From Vibrio comitans (GTDB lineage Bacteria > Pseudomonadota > Gammaproteobacteria > Enterobacterales > Vibrionaceae), in contig AP024866.1 in NCBI GenBank assembly GCA_024346835.1, positions 1,116,001-1,180,000 on the forward strand: 64,000 bases of DNA. Direction: 5' to 3'. This document shows, one piece after another, positions 50,524-59,053 of this stretch (the stretch's first letter is position 1; every line of letters starts with the position of its first letter). Both the position numbers and the translations under genes were made by a program. The notes under the pieces are model-generated. The model ran no database searches. It saw only the letters and a program-made list of their open reading frames with translations, and was not told where the DNA came from.

Positions 50524-50916
50524 AATGTTACTCTCACTCTAAGTACTACTGAAATTCTACTGCAGTAGTGTTAAATAACTCCTCGTAAAAGTACCAGTTA
50601 ACGCAGTTCAAATTACGAGTGTTCTTAGAAAGCGAGAGAGTTTGTGATATGAATAGTGAAGTAAGGTATTGAGCTTAGATACAATGACTTTTATGAGGCT
50701 CATTTTTAGCAGTGGTTCTATTATTAGTGTCGATATTGCTTCGCGAGCAAAATGGTCAAGTTAGGTTCTTCATTACCGAAGTCTCGAATCAGATTTCTAG
50801 AAGGGTATTAGCGCTTAGATGTTCGATAAAATATTGTGAAGGCAAGGAATCTGAAAATAACTGGTGGCCTCGAATACCAACAAGGTCCTGAATCTAATTC
50901 AGGACCTTGTTCATAA
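50524..50916. other. gltS upstream region with a 15-bp perfect hairpin
   Basis: Near the far end, AACAAGGTCCTGAAT and its exact inverse ATTCAGGACCTTGTT (50879-50911, 3-base loop) follow the HlyD stop; this is a member of the AGGACCTTG repeat family and may serve as a transcript end. TTTCTAG-AAGGGT-ATTAG at 50794-50811 resembles the island motif. CTACTGCAGTAG (about 50557-50568) is a short palindrome close to gltS. No gene seen. Confidence 0.55.
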
Positions 50917-52140
50917 TTACAAAGAGTATACGTAGTAGATCTGAGCTTTCATTCTTAGAATGATGCCACGAATAGCATCGAGGAATGATAAGAAGGGATG
51001 AGGTTTTTCGCCACTCACCCACGCCAGACCGACAGCACCAACAGGGATATCATAGCCTTCAGGTTCATTCAGTTTCAGACGAACAAAATGGAATTTGTTA
51101 CGAGCATTCTTTACCGTCGTCTCAGATACTGAAGCCTCACGCCCCATACTACCCGCTTGTGCTTCACCTGTGGCCTCAACAATACCTTGTACTTCTGCAG
51201 AGAACACTTTACCTGGGTATACAGGAGATGCAAATTCTGCCATTTGACCTGGTTTTATATTTCGGATAGCTTGGTGATTAACACGCATCAAAACGTATTT
51301 CTCGTGGGTGTACATCTGCATACGCGACAAGATTCCCACGTACTGGCCTTCACGAAGTATGAAGTTAGTGACAAAACCATCAGCTGGTGCGTAAACCCTC
51401 GTCTCGTCAAGGTTCCATTGTGCTTCAGCCAAGCGTTCTTTTGCTTCTTCAAGATCAGCCTGTGCATTCATTAGATGCAATTTTGACTTATCTACATTGA
51501 CCTTAGCTCGCGCAATTTCTACTTCGCTACGTGCTATTTGACTGCGTAATGACGATATTTTATTTTCTGCCAATGCCACAACAGTGCTCTGCTCATCCAT
51601 AAGGCTTTCAGTGACAGTGTGTTTTGCTTTAGCATTCTGTTTTTGATAACGAGTTAGGGTGGTTTTTTGCAGCTTGTACTCTTTGATTGCTGACGACAAT
51701 TCAACCTTGGCAATATCAAGGTTAATCAGCGTCGTGTTGTAATCCGTTTCAGAAAGCTGGATATCTTCGCTCGCCACGTTGTACGCCACTTCTGCAGCCT
51801 TTAGCTGCGTCGCTGCTTTATCTCGTGCAATTTCATAAATTTCAGGGTCTATTTCAAAGATTAAATCGCCTTTTTTCACTTCAGTATTTGGCTCGATGTG
51901 GACCTTTTTCACTTTACCCTTAATCCCAGTATTACCCGGTCTCAACTGTACGTGAGGGGATTGCACTACCGATCCGCCAGACATATCCATAGGCGTATAG
52001 TTGATTAGACCTATCCACACGAACCCGAGCCATAAGCCACCACCAATATAAGCAAAAGCTTTAAATGGTTTGCCCCACGGCACTCCTAATAGTCGGAGTA
52101 TATAGATAAATAGAGCCCAAATGGCTAGACCTTCTAACAT
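50917..52140 (-). CDS. HlyD-family membrane-fusion protein (YibH-like)
   Basis: 407 residues with an N-terminal membrane helix (about 25-48, AFAYIGGGLWLGFVWIGL), biotinyl-lipoyl halves (VKKVHIEPNTEVKKGDLIFEID and VYAPADGFVTNFILREGQYVG), a long alpha-helical hairpin between them (~residues 105-235, rich in K/A/E/Q) and a beta-barrel domain. It is a periplasmic adaptor fixed to the inner membrane, as in EmrA/YibH. The start overlaps the stop of the DUF3302-like gene by 7 bases, the YibI-YibH arrangement of E. coli. No transporter or outer-membrane channel is encoded next to it, so the partner is unknown. Confidence 0.85.
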   Translation of the reverse strand: MLEGLAIWALFIYILRLLGVPWGKPFKAFAYIGGGLWLGFVWIGLINYTPMDMSGGSVVQSPHVQLRPGNTGIKGKVKKVHIEPNTEVKKGDLIFEIDPEIYEIARDKAATQLKAAEVAYNVASEDIQLSETDYNTTLINLDIAKVELSSAIKEYKLQKTTLTRYQKQNAKAKHTVTESLMDEQSTVVALAENKISSLRSQIARSEVEIARAKVNVDKSKLHLMNAQADLEEAKERLAEAQWNLDETRVYAPADGFVTNFILREGQYVGILSRMQMYTHEKYVLMRVNHQAIRNIKPGQMAEFASPVYPGKVFSAEVQGIVEATGEAQAGSMGREASVSETTVKNARNKFHFVRLKLNEPEGYDIPVGAVGLAWVSGEKPHPFLSFLDAIRGIILRMKAQIYYVYSL

Positions 52141-52478
52141 GACTCTTTTCCTTCTTTTGTGATTGGGTTGCCTGCTTTATCTAAAGAACCGTGACGCCAT
52201 ATATCTCTGACTCGGATAATGGCACCTTCAACATCCAGAAAGGCGGCAATGATGGCCAATACCCATACCCAGTGCCAAACAAATCCTATCCAGGTTAAAA
52301 TTGTGATGAGTCCTATCTGGTGATGCCCACTGCTATGAGCCTTATGGATAGGTAACTCGTGTAATTTCCAGAACGCGATACATATCGCAACCAATGACCC
52401 AACAAGTACGACTGTCGCAACCACATGCAATCCAATATCTGCGCCACTTTCCACAAATGGGAGGCTGACTAAGCTCAT
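52134..52478 (-). CDS. Small inner-membrane protein, DUF3302 (YibI)-like
   Basis: 114 residues with two hydrophobic segments: about 18-38 (LHVVATVVLVGSLVAICIAFW) and 58-80 (LITILTWIGFVWHWVWVLAIIAAF), separated by LHELPIHKAH, resembling the HDIP-like link of YibI. It is upstream of and overlapping the HlyD gene, as yibI is to yibH. The family assignment rests on this arrangement and weak residue likeness. Confidence 0.6.
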   Translation of the reverse strand: MSLVSLPFVESGADIGLHVVATVVLVGSLVAICIAFWKLHELPIHKAHSSGHHQIGLITILTWIGFVWHWVWVLAIIAAFLDVEGAIIRVRDIWRHGSLDKAGNPITKEGKESC

Positions 52479-52657
52479 AATGACTCCTTATAATTCTTAC
52501 TTCGGATTCACTGATAACTGCCGCCTATAAGCTTGTGCGAGCTGCGCAAATGGGGCATTCATCAAGGTATATATGAACTATAAGACTTGTGGGGGTACTG
52601 AAGTACTCGAAGAATTACTAGGTAGGGAAGAAGGATTTTCGGGTTATGAATGGGGAT

Positions 52658-52688
52658 TGACACTGGCAATCAGAAACTGCCAGTGTCA
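52658..52688. terminator. Hairpin at the end of the RND operon
   Basis: TGACACTGGCA and TGCCAGTGTCA are exact inverse complements with a 9-base loop. The stem starts 12 bases after the outer-membrane channel stop (52700, minus strand). No T-run follows, so it may be a weak terminator or a transcript-stabilising structure. ATTACTAGG (52614) lies further on. Confidence 0.5.
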
Positions 52689-52699
52689 GTGGTGCAAAG

Positions 52700-54196
52700 T
52701 TAATCTTCACCCTCTGTGTTTGATTGTTGAGGTTCAATTTCCCAGTTACCACCCAGAGCCTTGTGCAAACTTACTAGCACCTGTGACGTTTGCAGATTAG
52801 CCGATACCTGTGCATCACGAATGACCTTCTGCTGGCGCTGAGCATCCAAAACGGATATGTAGTCTACTAGCCCTGCGCGGTACAGCGAATCAGCTTTAGC
52901 GACTGCATTATCTGCTTCTACTAGAGTATCAGCAACGTAGGTTTCAGCTTCTTGGCTACTGCCATAGGTATAGAGCAGGGTTTCAACCTCGCTGATTGCC
53001 GTATTGACAGTTTGCTCATAGCTAAGTGCAGCAGCATTAAAGCGAGACTCTTGCAACTCTACCATAGCGTCAGAACGCCCCCCATCAAATACAGTCCAGC
53101 TTGCTCCGACACTTGCGACCCAAGCTGCAGAGTCACTGCTAAACAAGTCACTAAAGTCACCCGCTAATAGACCCGGTGAGCCGGTTAGGTAGAAACGTGG
53201 ATACTTGTTTGCTACTGCTGCGCCAACATCTGCATTGATGGCAACCATTTCCTTCTCGGCAATACGAATATCTGGGCGGCTTTGTAACACATCAGATGGT
53301 AAGCCAATAGGCACTGTGCCCTTGAAATCAGGCACCTTGCCAGGTTCTGCTAGCAAGATATCCATCTCCGTTGCACTTTTGCCTAGCAAGATAGCCAAAC
53401 GCTGTTTGTGTACCTTCATAGCAATATCTAACTGTGGCAACAATGCTTTCGTTGCTGATAGGGCTGCCTTAGCTTGTGCAAGGTCTAGGTCCGAGCCATA
53501 GCCATTTCTCACCAAACTTTGTACTAATTTTAACGTTTCTTGTTGTGACTCTTGAGTTTCTAATGCTATTTGCTTGCGTTCTTCCGCCCCTCGGAACTGG
53601 AAGTAGTTATGAATAACATCTGAAGTTATTAAGGTCACCATGCCTTCACGCATAATCTCTACTTGCTCTGCTCGCGCCTCAGCAGATTGCGCTTGATACT
53701 CTAGGCGGTTAAAGACATCCAATTCCCAAGAGATATTGGCACTCACGGATGTAAAATCATAGCTACTATCGATTAACGTATCTTGGCCAATTGCTTGGTT
53801 AATTTGCCCTAATCCCCCTGGAGTAACCAGTGGACCAACCAAAGGGTCATTCTCACTAAAACCGTACGTCGTGGCTCCCATGTTTACGCTAATGGTTGGC
53901 ACCTTGAAAGATTCTATAGCGCGCTGATATGCTTGCGCTGACTTCACGCGTTCAGCCGCAATCAGCAATGATATGTTCTCATTTTGTGCAACTTTCACTA
54001 GCTCGTTTAGTGTCTCATCATCAAACTGAGCCCACCAACCCGCTGTAACTGTCTCATCGCTAGCTTGTGTCCCTTCAACTTGCTCTACCAAAAACGCGCT
54101 TCCCACAGTATCTTGAGGCGCCTGGTATTCAGGACCAACAGCGCAGCCAGCTAGAACCATACTCAAAATAATCGGTGATAATTTACGTAGTTTCAT
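52700..54196 (-). CDS. Outer-membrane efflux channel lipoprotein (TolC/NodT family)
   Basis: 498 residues from ATG 54196: signal MKLRKLSPIILSMVLAGC (lipobox LAGC), N-terminal AVGPEYQAP, then the duplicated OEP domain (GWWAQFDDETLNELVKVA...; VFDGGRSDAMVELQESRFNAA...; YRAGLVDYISVLDAQRQQKV), as in OprM/CmeC. It forms the trimeric outer-membrane duct of an RND pump. The start is backed by GAGGAATAACAGC; the open frame extends to 54325 inside the RND gene but has no sense there. It lies 4 bases after the RND stop. Third gene of the operon. Confidence 0.92.
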   Translation of the reverse strand: MKLRKLSPIILSMVLAGCAVGPEYQAPQDTVGSAFLVEQVEGTQASDETVTAGWWAQFDDETLNELVKVAQNENISLLIAAERVKSAQAYQRAIESFKVPTISVNMGATTYGFSENDPLVGPLVTPGGLGQINQAIGQDTLIDSSYDFTSVSANISWELDVFNRLEYQAQSAEARAEQVEIMREGMVTLITSDVIHNYFQFRGAEERKQIALETQESQQETLKLVQSLVRNGYGSDLDLAQAKAALSATKALLPQLDIAMKVHKQRLAILLGKSATEMDILLAEPGKVPDFKGTVPIGLPSDVLQSRPDIRIAEKEMVAINADVGAAVANKYPRFYLTGSPGLLAGDFSDLFSSDSAAWVASVGASWTVFDGGRSDAMVELQESRFNAAALSYEQTVNTAISEVETLLYTYGSSQEAETYVADTLVEADNAVAKADSLYRAGLVDYISVLDAQRQQKVIRDAQVSANLQTSQVLVSLHKALGGNWEIEPQQSNTEGED

Positions 54197-54200
54197 GCTG

Positions 54201-57200
54201 TTATTCCTCAATGACTTGTAGTGTTTCGGCTTCTTGCTCCTGCTTCTCTTCGTTTTGATAGAAGACTTTATAGAGCGCTGGCATAACAAATAGTGACAGT
54301 ACAGTTGCTGCGAGCAGACCACCAATCACTGTTGCAGCCATTTGGTCGAACAGAAGGTCAGTTAGTAGTGGCATCATTCCTAACATTGTTGTCAGTGCGC
54401 CCATAGTAATTGCCATTGTTCGATTCATGGTGGCTTCTTTTATTGCATCAGAGAGTGATGCACCATTCTTGCGTTCCAATTCAATCTGATCCATCAATAC
54501 GATACCGTTCTTAATAATCATACCCGACAAACAAATTGCACCGACTAACGCCATAAACCCAAATGGCTTGCCCAGTAGTAGTAGCATGCCAACCACACCT
54601 GTTGCAGCTAACGGCACGGTTCCAAATATGATGATAGGCTGTTTAAAACCGTTAAACATAGCCACCATAATAATGACCATCACGACTAGAGCTGTAGGTA
54701 ACTCCATTAAAGTATCAACTATCGTTTTGTGCTCATCATAGTACTCACCACCCCATTCAAGGGAATAGCCAGGTGGTAGCTCAATAGCTTCGATTGCTTC
54801 TAGGCTATACTCTCTTGCGACCGCGACTGTTGCTCCAACAACACCTGCTTGTGAGGTAATAGTCGGCACACGGTTGCGACGCCAAATCATTGAGTCTTCG
54901 GTAGTAAACTCAAAACCATCGACCAGTTGACCTAGTGGTACGTTATGTACTCCAAGTAGTGATTGAACTGGAATAGTGTTTAGAACACTCATGTCAGCAC
55001 CAATACCACGCACGCGAATTGGAATGATCTCGTTTTCCATCTTCATTTGACTCACAGGGAAGCCCTCTGAAGCACGTTTTAGAGCGATTGCAATATCTGT
55101 GCGGTTGATACCAGCACGACGCATTTTATCTTCGTTAATAATCGGTTTTAGTACCTTGCTTTCTTGTCTCCAATCATTGCGAATATAAGTCGCGTAAGGG
55201 TTTTGCTTTAAGATTTCTTCAGCTTGATGTGATAGCTCCTTCAATACTTTAGGGTCTGGACCGCTAAAGCGGGCTTCAATACTAAACTTATCTTTGGTAG
55301 CCAACTTCAAGTTGCGGAAGCGAGGTTCTGCATTGGTAAAGTTTTCTTTCAACCATTTGTCACCACGCTCTTGTAGCACCTTAATCGAAGCATAATCCTT
55401 GGTATTGATTAGGAACTGGCCATAACTCGGGTCAAATGGTTCCGGCTCAACGGTTACTGAGAAGCGAGGGGCACTAGCACCAACGAAAGTTGAAATATTG
55501 ACAACCTCTGGTTGTTCAAGTAGCCACTGCTCAATTTGCTGCATATCCTGGGATGTCTGCTCAATTTGTGCTCCGTTCGGCAACCAGTAATCTAGGAATA
55601 CAATCGCACGATCCGATGCTGGCATAAATACAACGGTGATTTTAGAGATAAGTAACACGGTGACTAATAGTACCGGTACTATCGCTGATAGTCCTTTCCA
55701 TGGGTTGTCTACCATCCAGCTTACCGCTTTGCGATAAAGAGCAACGAACTTGGATTCTTTAGCCTCGTTTCCTTCAGGAGCTGGCTTAATCCAAATCCAG
55801 CAAAGTAGTACAGTGACTGTGACAGCGACTAACCATGATAGAAGCAGAGATGACATCATAATCTGAGGTAGACTTGCCGCAAACTCAGAAGCATCAGACC
55901 GGCCGGTCAATACTGGTAGAGTACCCATCATCGCGATAACAGTTGCGCCCAATAGCGGTACAGCCGTTTCTTTTACAGCTTCTATAGCTGCTTTGGTTCG
56001 GTCTATCCCTTTGTTAAGCTTAACAATGAACAAGTCTGTCACAACAATGGCGTTGTCTACTAACATACCTAGTGCCAAGATGAAGCTACCCAGCGATACA
56101 CGTTGTAGGTCAATGCTCATCATGTTCATGTACACCAAAGTACACAGAATAGTAATTAGTAAGCTCGAGCCAACAATGATTGCGCTCTTAACGCCCATGA
56201 ACAGCCAAAGTACAACAACTACAATCAGGACACTTTCAAGCAAGTTCGTCACGAAGTTATTAATTGACTTCTGAACTTCATCTGGCTGAAAAGCGATATC
56301 GTTGATTTCTACACCGACAGGCAAAGTTGCTTGATATTCGTTGATAACTGAGCGCAACTTATCACCAAGATCTACAACGTTAATGCCATTTACAGGACTT
56401 GCTGCTAGTACGATAGAATCTGTACCATCAAAACGAGTCATACTTAAAGGAGTCTCATTATAAGACATTGAAATATCTGCAATATCACCAAGGCGAATAA
56501 GACCCGAAGAAAGGTCACCAACTCCTCCTTTGATCATAAAATTAGCAACGTCTTCTACCGTTCTAAACTCACTACTTTGTGCGATACGTACGCGCTCGAT
56601 ACCTGCTTTGAAACGGCCTGCATCATAAGTCGTGTTTTGGCTATTTAGTTGAGCTATAACCTGTCCTGCTGAAAGATTAAAGTTAGCTAGACGTTCTTCT
56701 GGCAAATCAATATTGACGACTTGTTGCTGAACACCGTGTAGCTCAATTTTCTTTATTCCTTCCACTGTTTTGAGGCGTCTTTGCAACTCTTCAGCGTAGT
56801 TCTTGAGATCTGACATCTCAACGCCTTCACCAGACATAGCAAATAGCATGCCGTACACTTCAGAAAACTCATCTTGTACAACACTAATTTGAGCACTCAC
56901 TGGAAGCGTAAGCTTCACATCTTCTACCTTGCGACGCAGCAAATCCCATTGTTGTGGTAGCTCTGTTGATACGATATCTTCTCTTAAATCAACAAATATC
57001 ATTGAAGAGCCTGGACGAGAAAGAGAGCGCAACCTTAAGAGGCTACCCATTTCTTGAAGTTTAGTTTCGACTTTATCTGTTACGTGTTCCTCTACCTCTT
57101 TTGCTGAAGCGCCAGGGTAAAGTGTCACAACTACGGCACTTTTTACTGTAAATGTGGGGTCTTCAAGTTTGCCTACTTTGAAATATGAAAGGACGCCAGC

Positions 57201-57269
57201 AACAATACATAAAGTGGTAAAAAAGAGAACAAACGTTCGCTGCCTGATAGTAAATTCTGCAATATTCAT
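54201..57269 (-). CDS. RND-family inner-membrane efflux pump
   Basis: A 1022-residue AcrB-like proton antiporter. It starts MNIAEFTIRQRTFVLFFTTLCIVAGVLSYFKVGKLEDPTFTVKSAVVVTLYPGASAKEVEEHV. TM4 has GMLVDNAIVVTD with the proton-relay Asp, and the second half has LVGAICLSGMIIKNGIVLMDQIE and LTDLLFDQMAATVIGGLLAATVLSLFVMP. The short DPTFTVK N-terminus is typical of the subgroup with lone MFP partners rather than AcrB itself. Substrates cannot be told. It is the middle gene of adaptor-pump-channel, 11 bases after the adaptor gene. Confidence 0.94.
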   Translation of the reverse strand: MNIAEFTIRQRTFVLFFTTLCIVAGVLSYFKVGKLEDPTFTVKSAVVVTLYPGASAKEVEEHVTDKVETKLQEMGSLLRLRSLSRPGSSMIFVDLREDIVSTELPQQWDLLRRKVEDVKLTLPVSAQISVVQDEFSEVYGMLFAMSGEGVEMSDLKNYAEELQRRLKTVEGIKKIELHGVQQQVVNIDLPEERLANFNLSAGQVIAQLNSQNTTYDAGRFKAGIERVRIAQSSEFRTVEDVANFMIKGGVGDLSSGLIRLGDIADISMSYNETPLSMTRFDGTDSIVLAASPVNGINVVDLGDKLRSVINEYQATLPVGVEINDIAFQPDEVQKSINNFVTNLLESVLIVVVVLWLFMGVKSAIIVGSSLLITILCTLVYMNMMSIDLQRVSLGSFILALGMLVDNAIVVTDLFIVKLNKGIDRTKAAIEAVKETAVPLLGATVIAMMGTLPVLTGRSDASEFAASLPQIMMSSLLLSWLVAVTVTVLLCWIWIKPAPEGNEAKESKFVALYRKAVSWMVDNPWKGLSAIVPVLLVTVLLISKITVVFMPASDRAIVFLDYWLPNGAQIEQTSQDMQQIEQWLLEQPEVVNISTFVGASAPRFSVTVEPEPFDPSYGQFLINTKDYASIKVLQERGDKWLKENFTNAEPRFRNLKLATKDKFSIEARFSGPDPKVLKELSHQAEEILKQNPYATYIRNDWRQESKVLKPIINEDKMRRAGINRTDIAIALKRASEGFPVSQMKMENEIIPIRVRGIGADMSVLNTIPVQSLLGVHNVPLGQLVDGFEFTTEDSMIWRRNRVPTITSQAGVVGATVAVAREYSLEAIEAIELPPGYSLEWGGEYYDEHKTIVDTLMELPTALVVMVIIMVAMFNGFKQPIIIFGTVPLAATGVVGMLLLLGKPFGFMALVGAICLSGMIIKNGIVLMDQIELERKNGASLSDAIKEATMNRTMAITMGALTTMLGMMPLLTDLLFDQMAATVIGGLLAATVLSLFVMPALYKVFYQNEEKQEQEAETLQVIEE

Positions 57270-57280
57270 ACCTTTACCCT

Positions 57281-58369
57281 CTATTTAGTCGTTACGTCTA
57301 TCATTTCACCGACCGGATCGTTATCTTCTAGATAACTCACTCCTGCGGTAACTAGATACTCATTGTCAGACAAGTTGCCCACAACGCACGCGGTTGATGT
57401 TTGTAGGTGGTCGATTTCTACAGGCTTTTGCATTGCTCGCCCATTCTCGATTATCATCAGTGAGTACTGACCTTTCTCTCCCTTTAACGCTGTGTATGGC
57501 ACACAATATGACCCTGCTGAACTTAATAGATCCACAGAAACAGCAACGGCTTTACCCGGTAACTCATTAAGGTTTTTGTCATCAATTGTGAAGCTGACCG
57601 TGTAAGTTTGCTTGATAGGGTGAGGAACGGTGCCAATCTCTGATACTGTTGCTACATACGTGTCTGTTGAGCCATGCCAAGAAATCTCGGCTGATAGTCC
57701 ACTACGAATTTTTGTAATCAGTGTCTCAGGAACATCAACTACAGCCTCCAGACTAGACGGCTTGTGAACATTGAATACCGGCACACCTGGCAGTATTTGC
57801 TCAAATTGTTCAGAGTATTGCTCTCCAACGACACCATCAAAAGGTGCTAACAGGGTGGTGTAACGAATCGCATCACGTGCTTTTTCTATATTTTGCTTAA
57901 CCACTTCAATTGCGGCTTTTGAGCGTTGGAAAGCACTGCGTGCACGATCAAGGTTGACACTCGCTATGGCATTTTCCGAAGTAGCCTGTTTAACGCGCTT
58001 GTACTCTGATGCTGCCAGAGCATATGCAGACTCTGCTTCAGATAAACGAGCTTGTAACTCTAAAAGCACAACGTTGTAATCGTGATCATCTAGTTTGGCT
58101 AGCTTTTGACCTTTTGATACCACGTCACCAGGAGCAACGAATACTTCTTCGATCATGCCAGCAACACGAAACGATACGTTTGCTTGGTATTCGGATTGAA
58201 GGCGACCCGGAAAGTGCTGATAGTGGGACTCATTGACATTTCCTAGCTGTATAACATTTACAGGTCGAGCTGATTTATCTGCTACACCTGTTTCAGTGTC
58301 AGAGCAACCAAACGCTGAGGCCAATGCTAGCGCTATGGTTGAGACTTTGGCAATTTGATTAAACTTCAT
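57281..58369 (-). CDS. RND periplasmic adaptor lipoprotein (membrane-fusion protein)
   Basis: 362 residues: signal MKFNQIAKVSTIALALASAFGC (lipobox AFGC), lipoyl halves (GMIEEVFVAPGDVVSKGQKLAKLDDHDY and YTTLLAPFDGVVGEQYSEQFEQI), a short helical hairpin, and a beta-barrel and membrane-proximal domain. It is the adaptor that bridges the RND pump and outer-membrane channel encoded downstream. It heads the operon. The 684-bp region before it contains two inverted CTAG motifs, and a kinase gene lies beyond in the opposite direction. Confidence 0.93.
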   Translation of the reverse strand: MKFNQIAKVSTIALALASAFGCSDTETGVADKSARPVNVIQLGNVNESHYQHFPGRLQSEYQANVSFRVAGMIEEVFVAPGDVVSKGQKLAKLDDHDYNVVLLELQARLSEAESAYALAASEYKRVKQATSENAIASVNLDRARSAFQRSKAAIEVVKQNIEKARDAIRYTTLLAPFDGVVGEQYSEQFEQILPGVPVFNVHKPSSLEAVVDVPETLITKIRSGLSAEISWHGSTDTYVATVSEIGTVPHPIKQTYTVSFTIDDKNLNELPGKAVAVSVDLLSSAGSYCVPYTALKGEKGQYSLMIIENGRAMQKPVEIDHLQTSTACVVGNLSDNEYLVTAGVSYLEDNDPVGEMIDVTTK

Positions 58370-59053
58370 AACTCTCTCCCGGTATTTATTTGTTAATCGG
58401 CATCAGCTAGTGCTTTTATTCAGAACTAGCAGCACCCTAGTCGATGCCATCTATTTGTGTTTAAGAAGCTCGCGCTTTATTTAGCTTTCAATTTTTCGGT
58501 AAATGGATAACTTGGATTAAGTTTATGTGTTGAGGGCTTAAGTAAGTACTGGGCAATTTACTAGGTGTGGCTAGAAAGTTTTCTAGTTTTGAATAAATTA
58601 AGACTTGTAATCGCTTCAAATATATTCCGACAGCGAGTGAGTATTTGATGGCTGAACAATCCATAGTAATTGTTTCATCGTGTCAGTATCGATGTTCAGT
58701 GCCAGAGTGAGTAAATAGAACGTAAGCGGGGCTAGTTAGGGCCACTAGAAAGGGATTCTAGGAAGGTTGTGGCGGGTCTTTTATTAGCGGGGTATGAGCT
58801 ACCACTATCTTAAAAAAACGCCGTTAATGTCCAAATAGCATTTAGGTATCTTTATTCAAAATGATGCTAATTAACGGGTAACTTTCAGCCAAGTAAAGAG
58901 TGTGTAGTTCAATTAATTAGCCGTCGTGATTCGAAGGAATCAGAATAGTTTCTTGACATCGAGGTTTGTTACGTTTGACACTTACAACAGTCCTAATTTT
59001 GTTTAATTAGCTAGGATAAGTAGTAGCCACATTTTCACAAGGATCGTTCAAAA
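58370..59053. promoter_or_regulatory. Divergent regulatory region of the RND operon and kinase 2, with two inverted CTAG motifs
   Basis: CTAGAAA-GT-TTTCTAG at 58571-58586 is preceded by TTTACTAG (58557-58564), and CTAGAAA-GGG-ATTCTAG lies at 58745-58761. These match the motifs at 40487, 46761 and 63446. The region is A+T-rich and has no gene. It must hold the promoters of the efflux operon (minus) and kinase 2 (plus). Confidence 0.55.
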
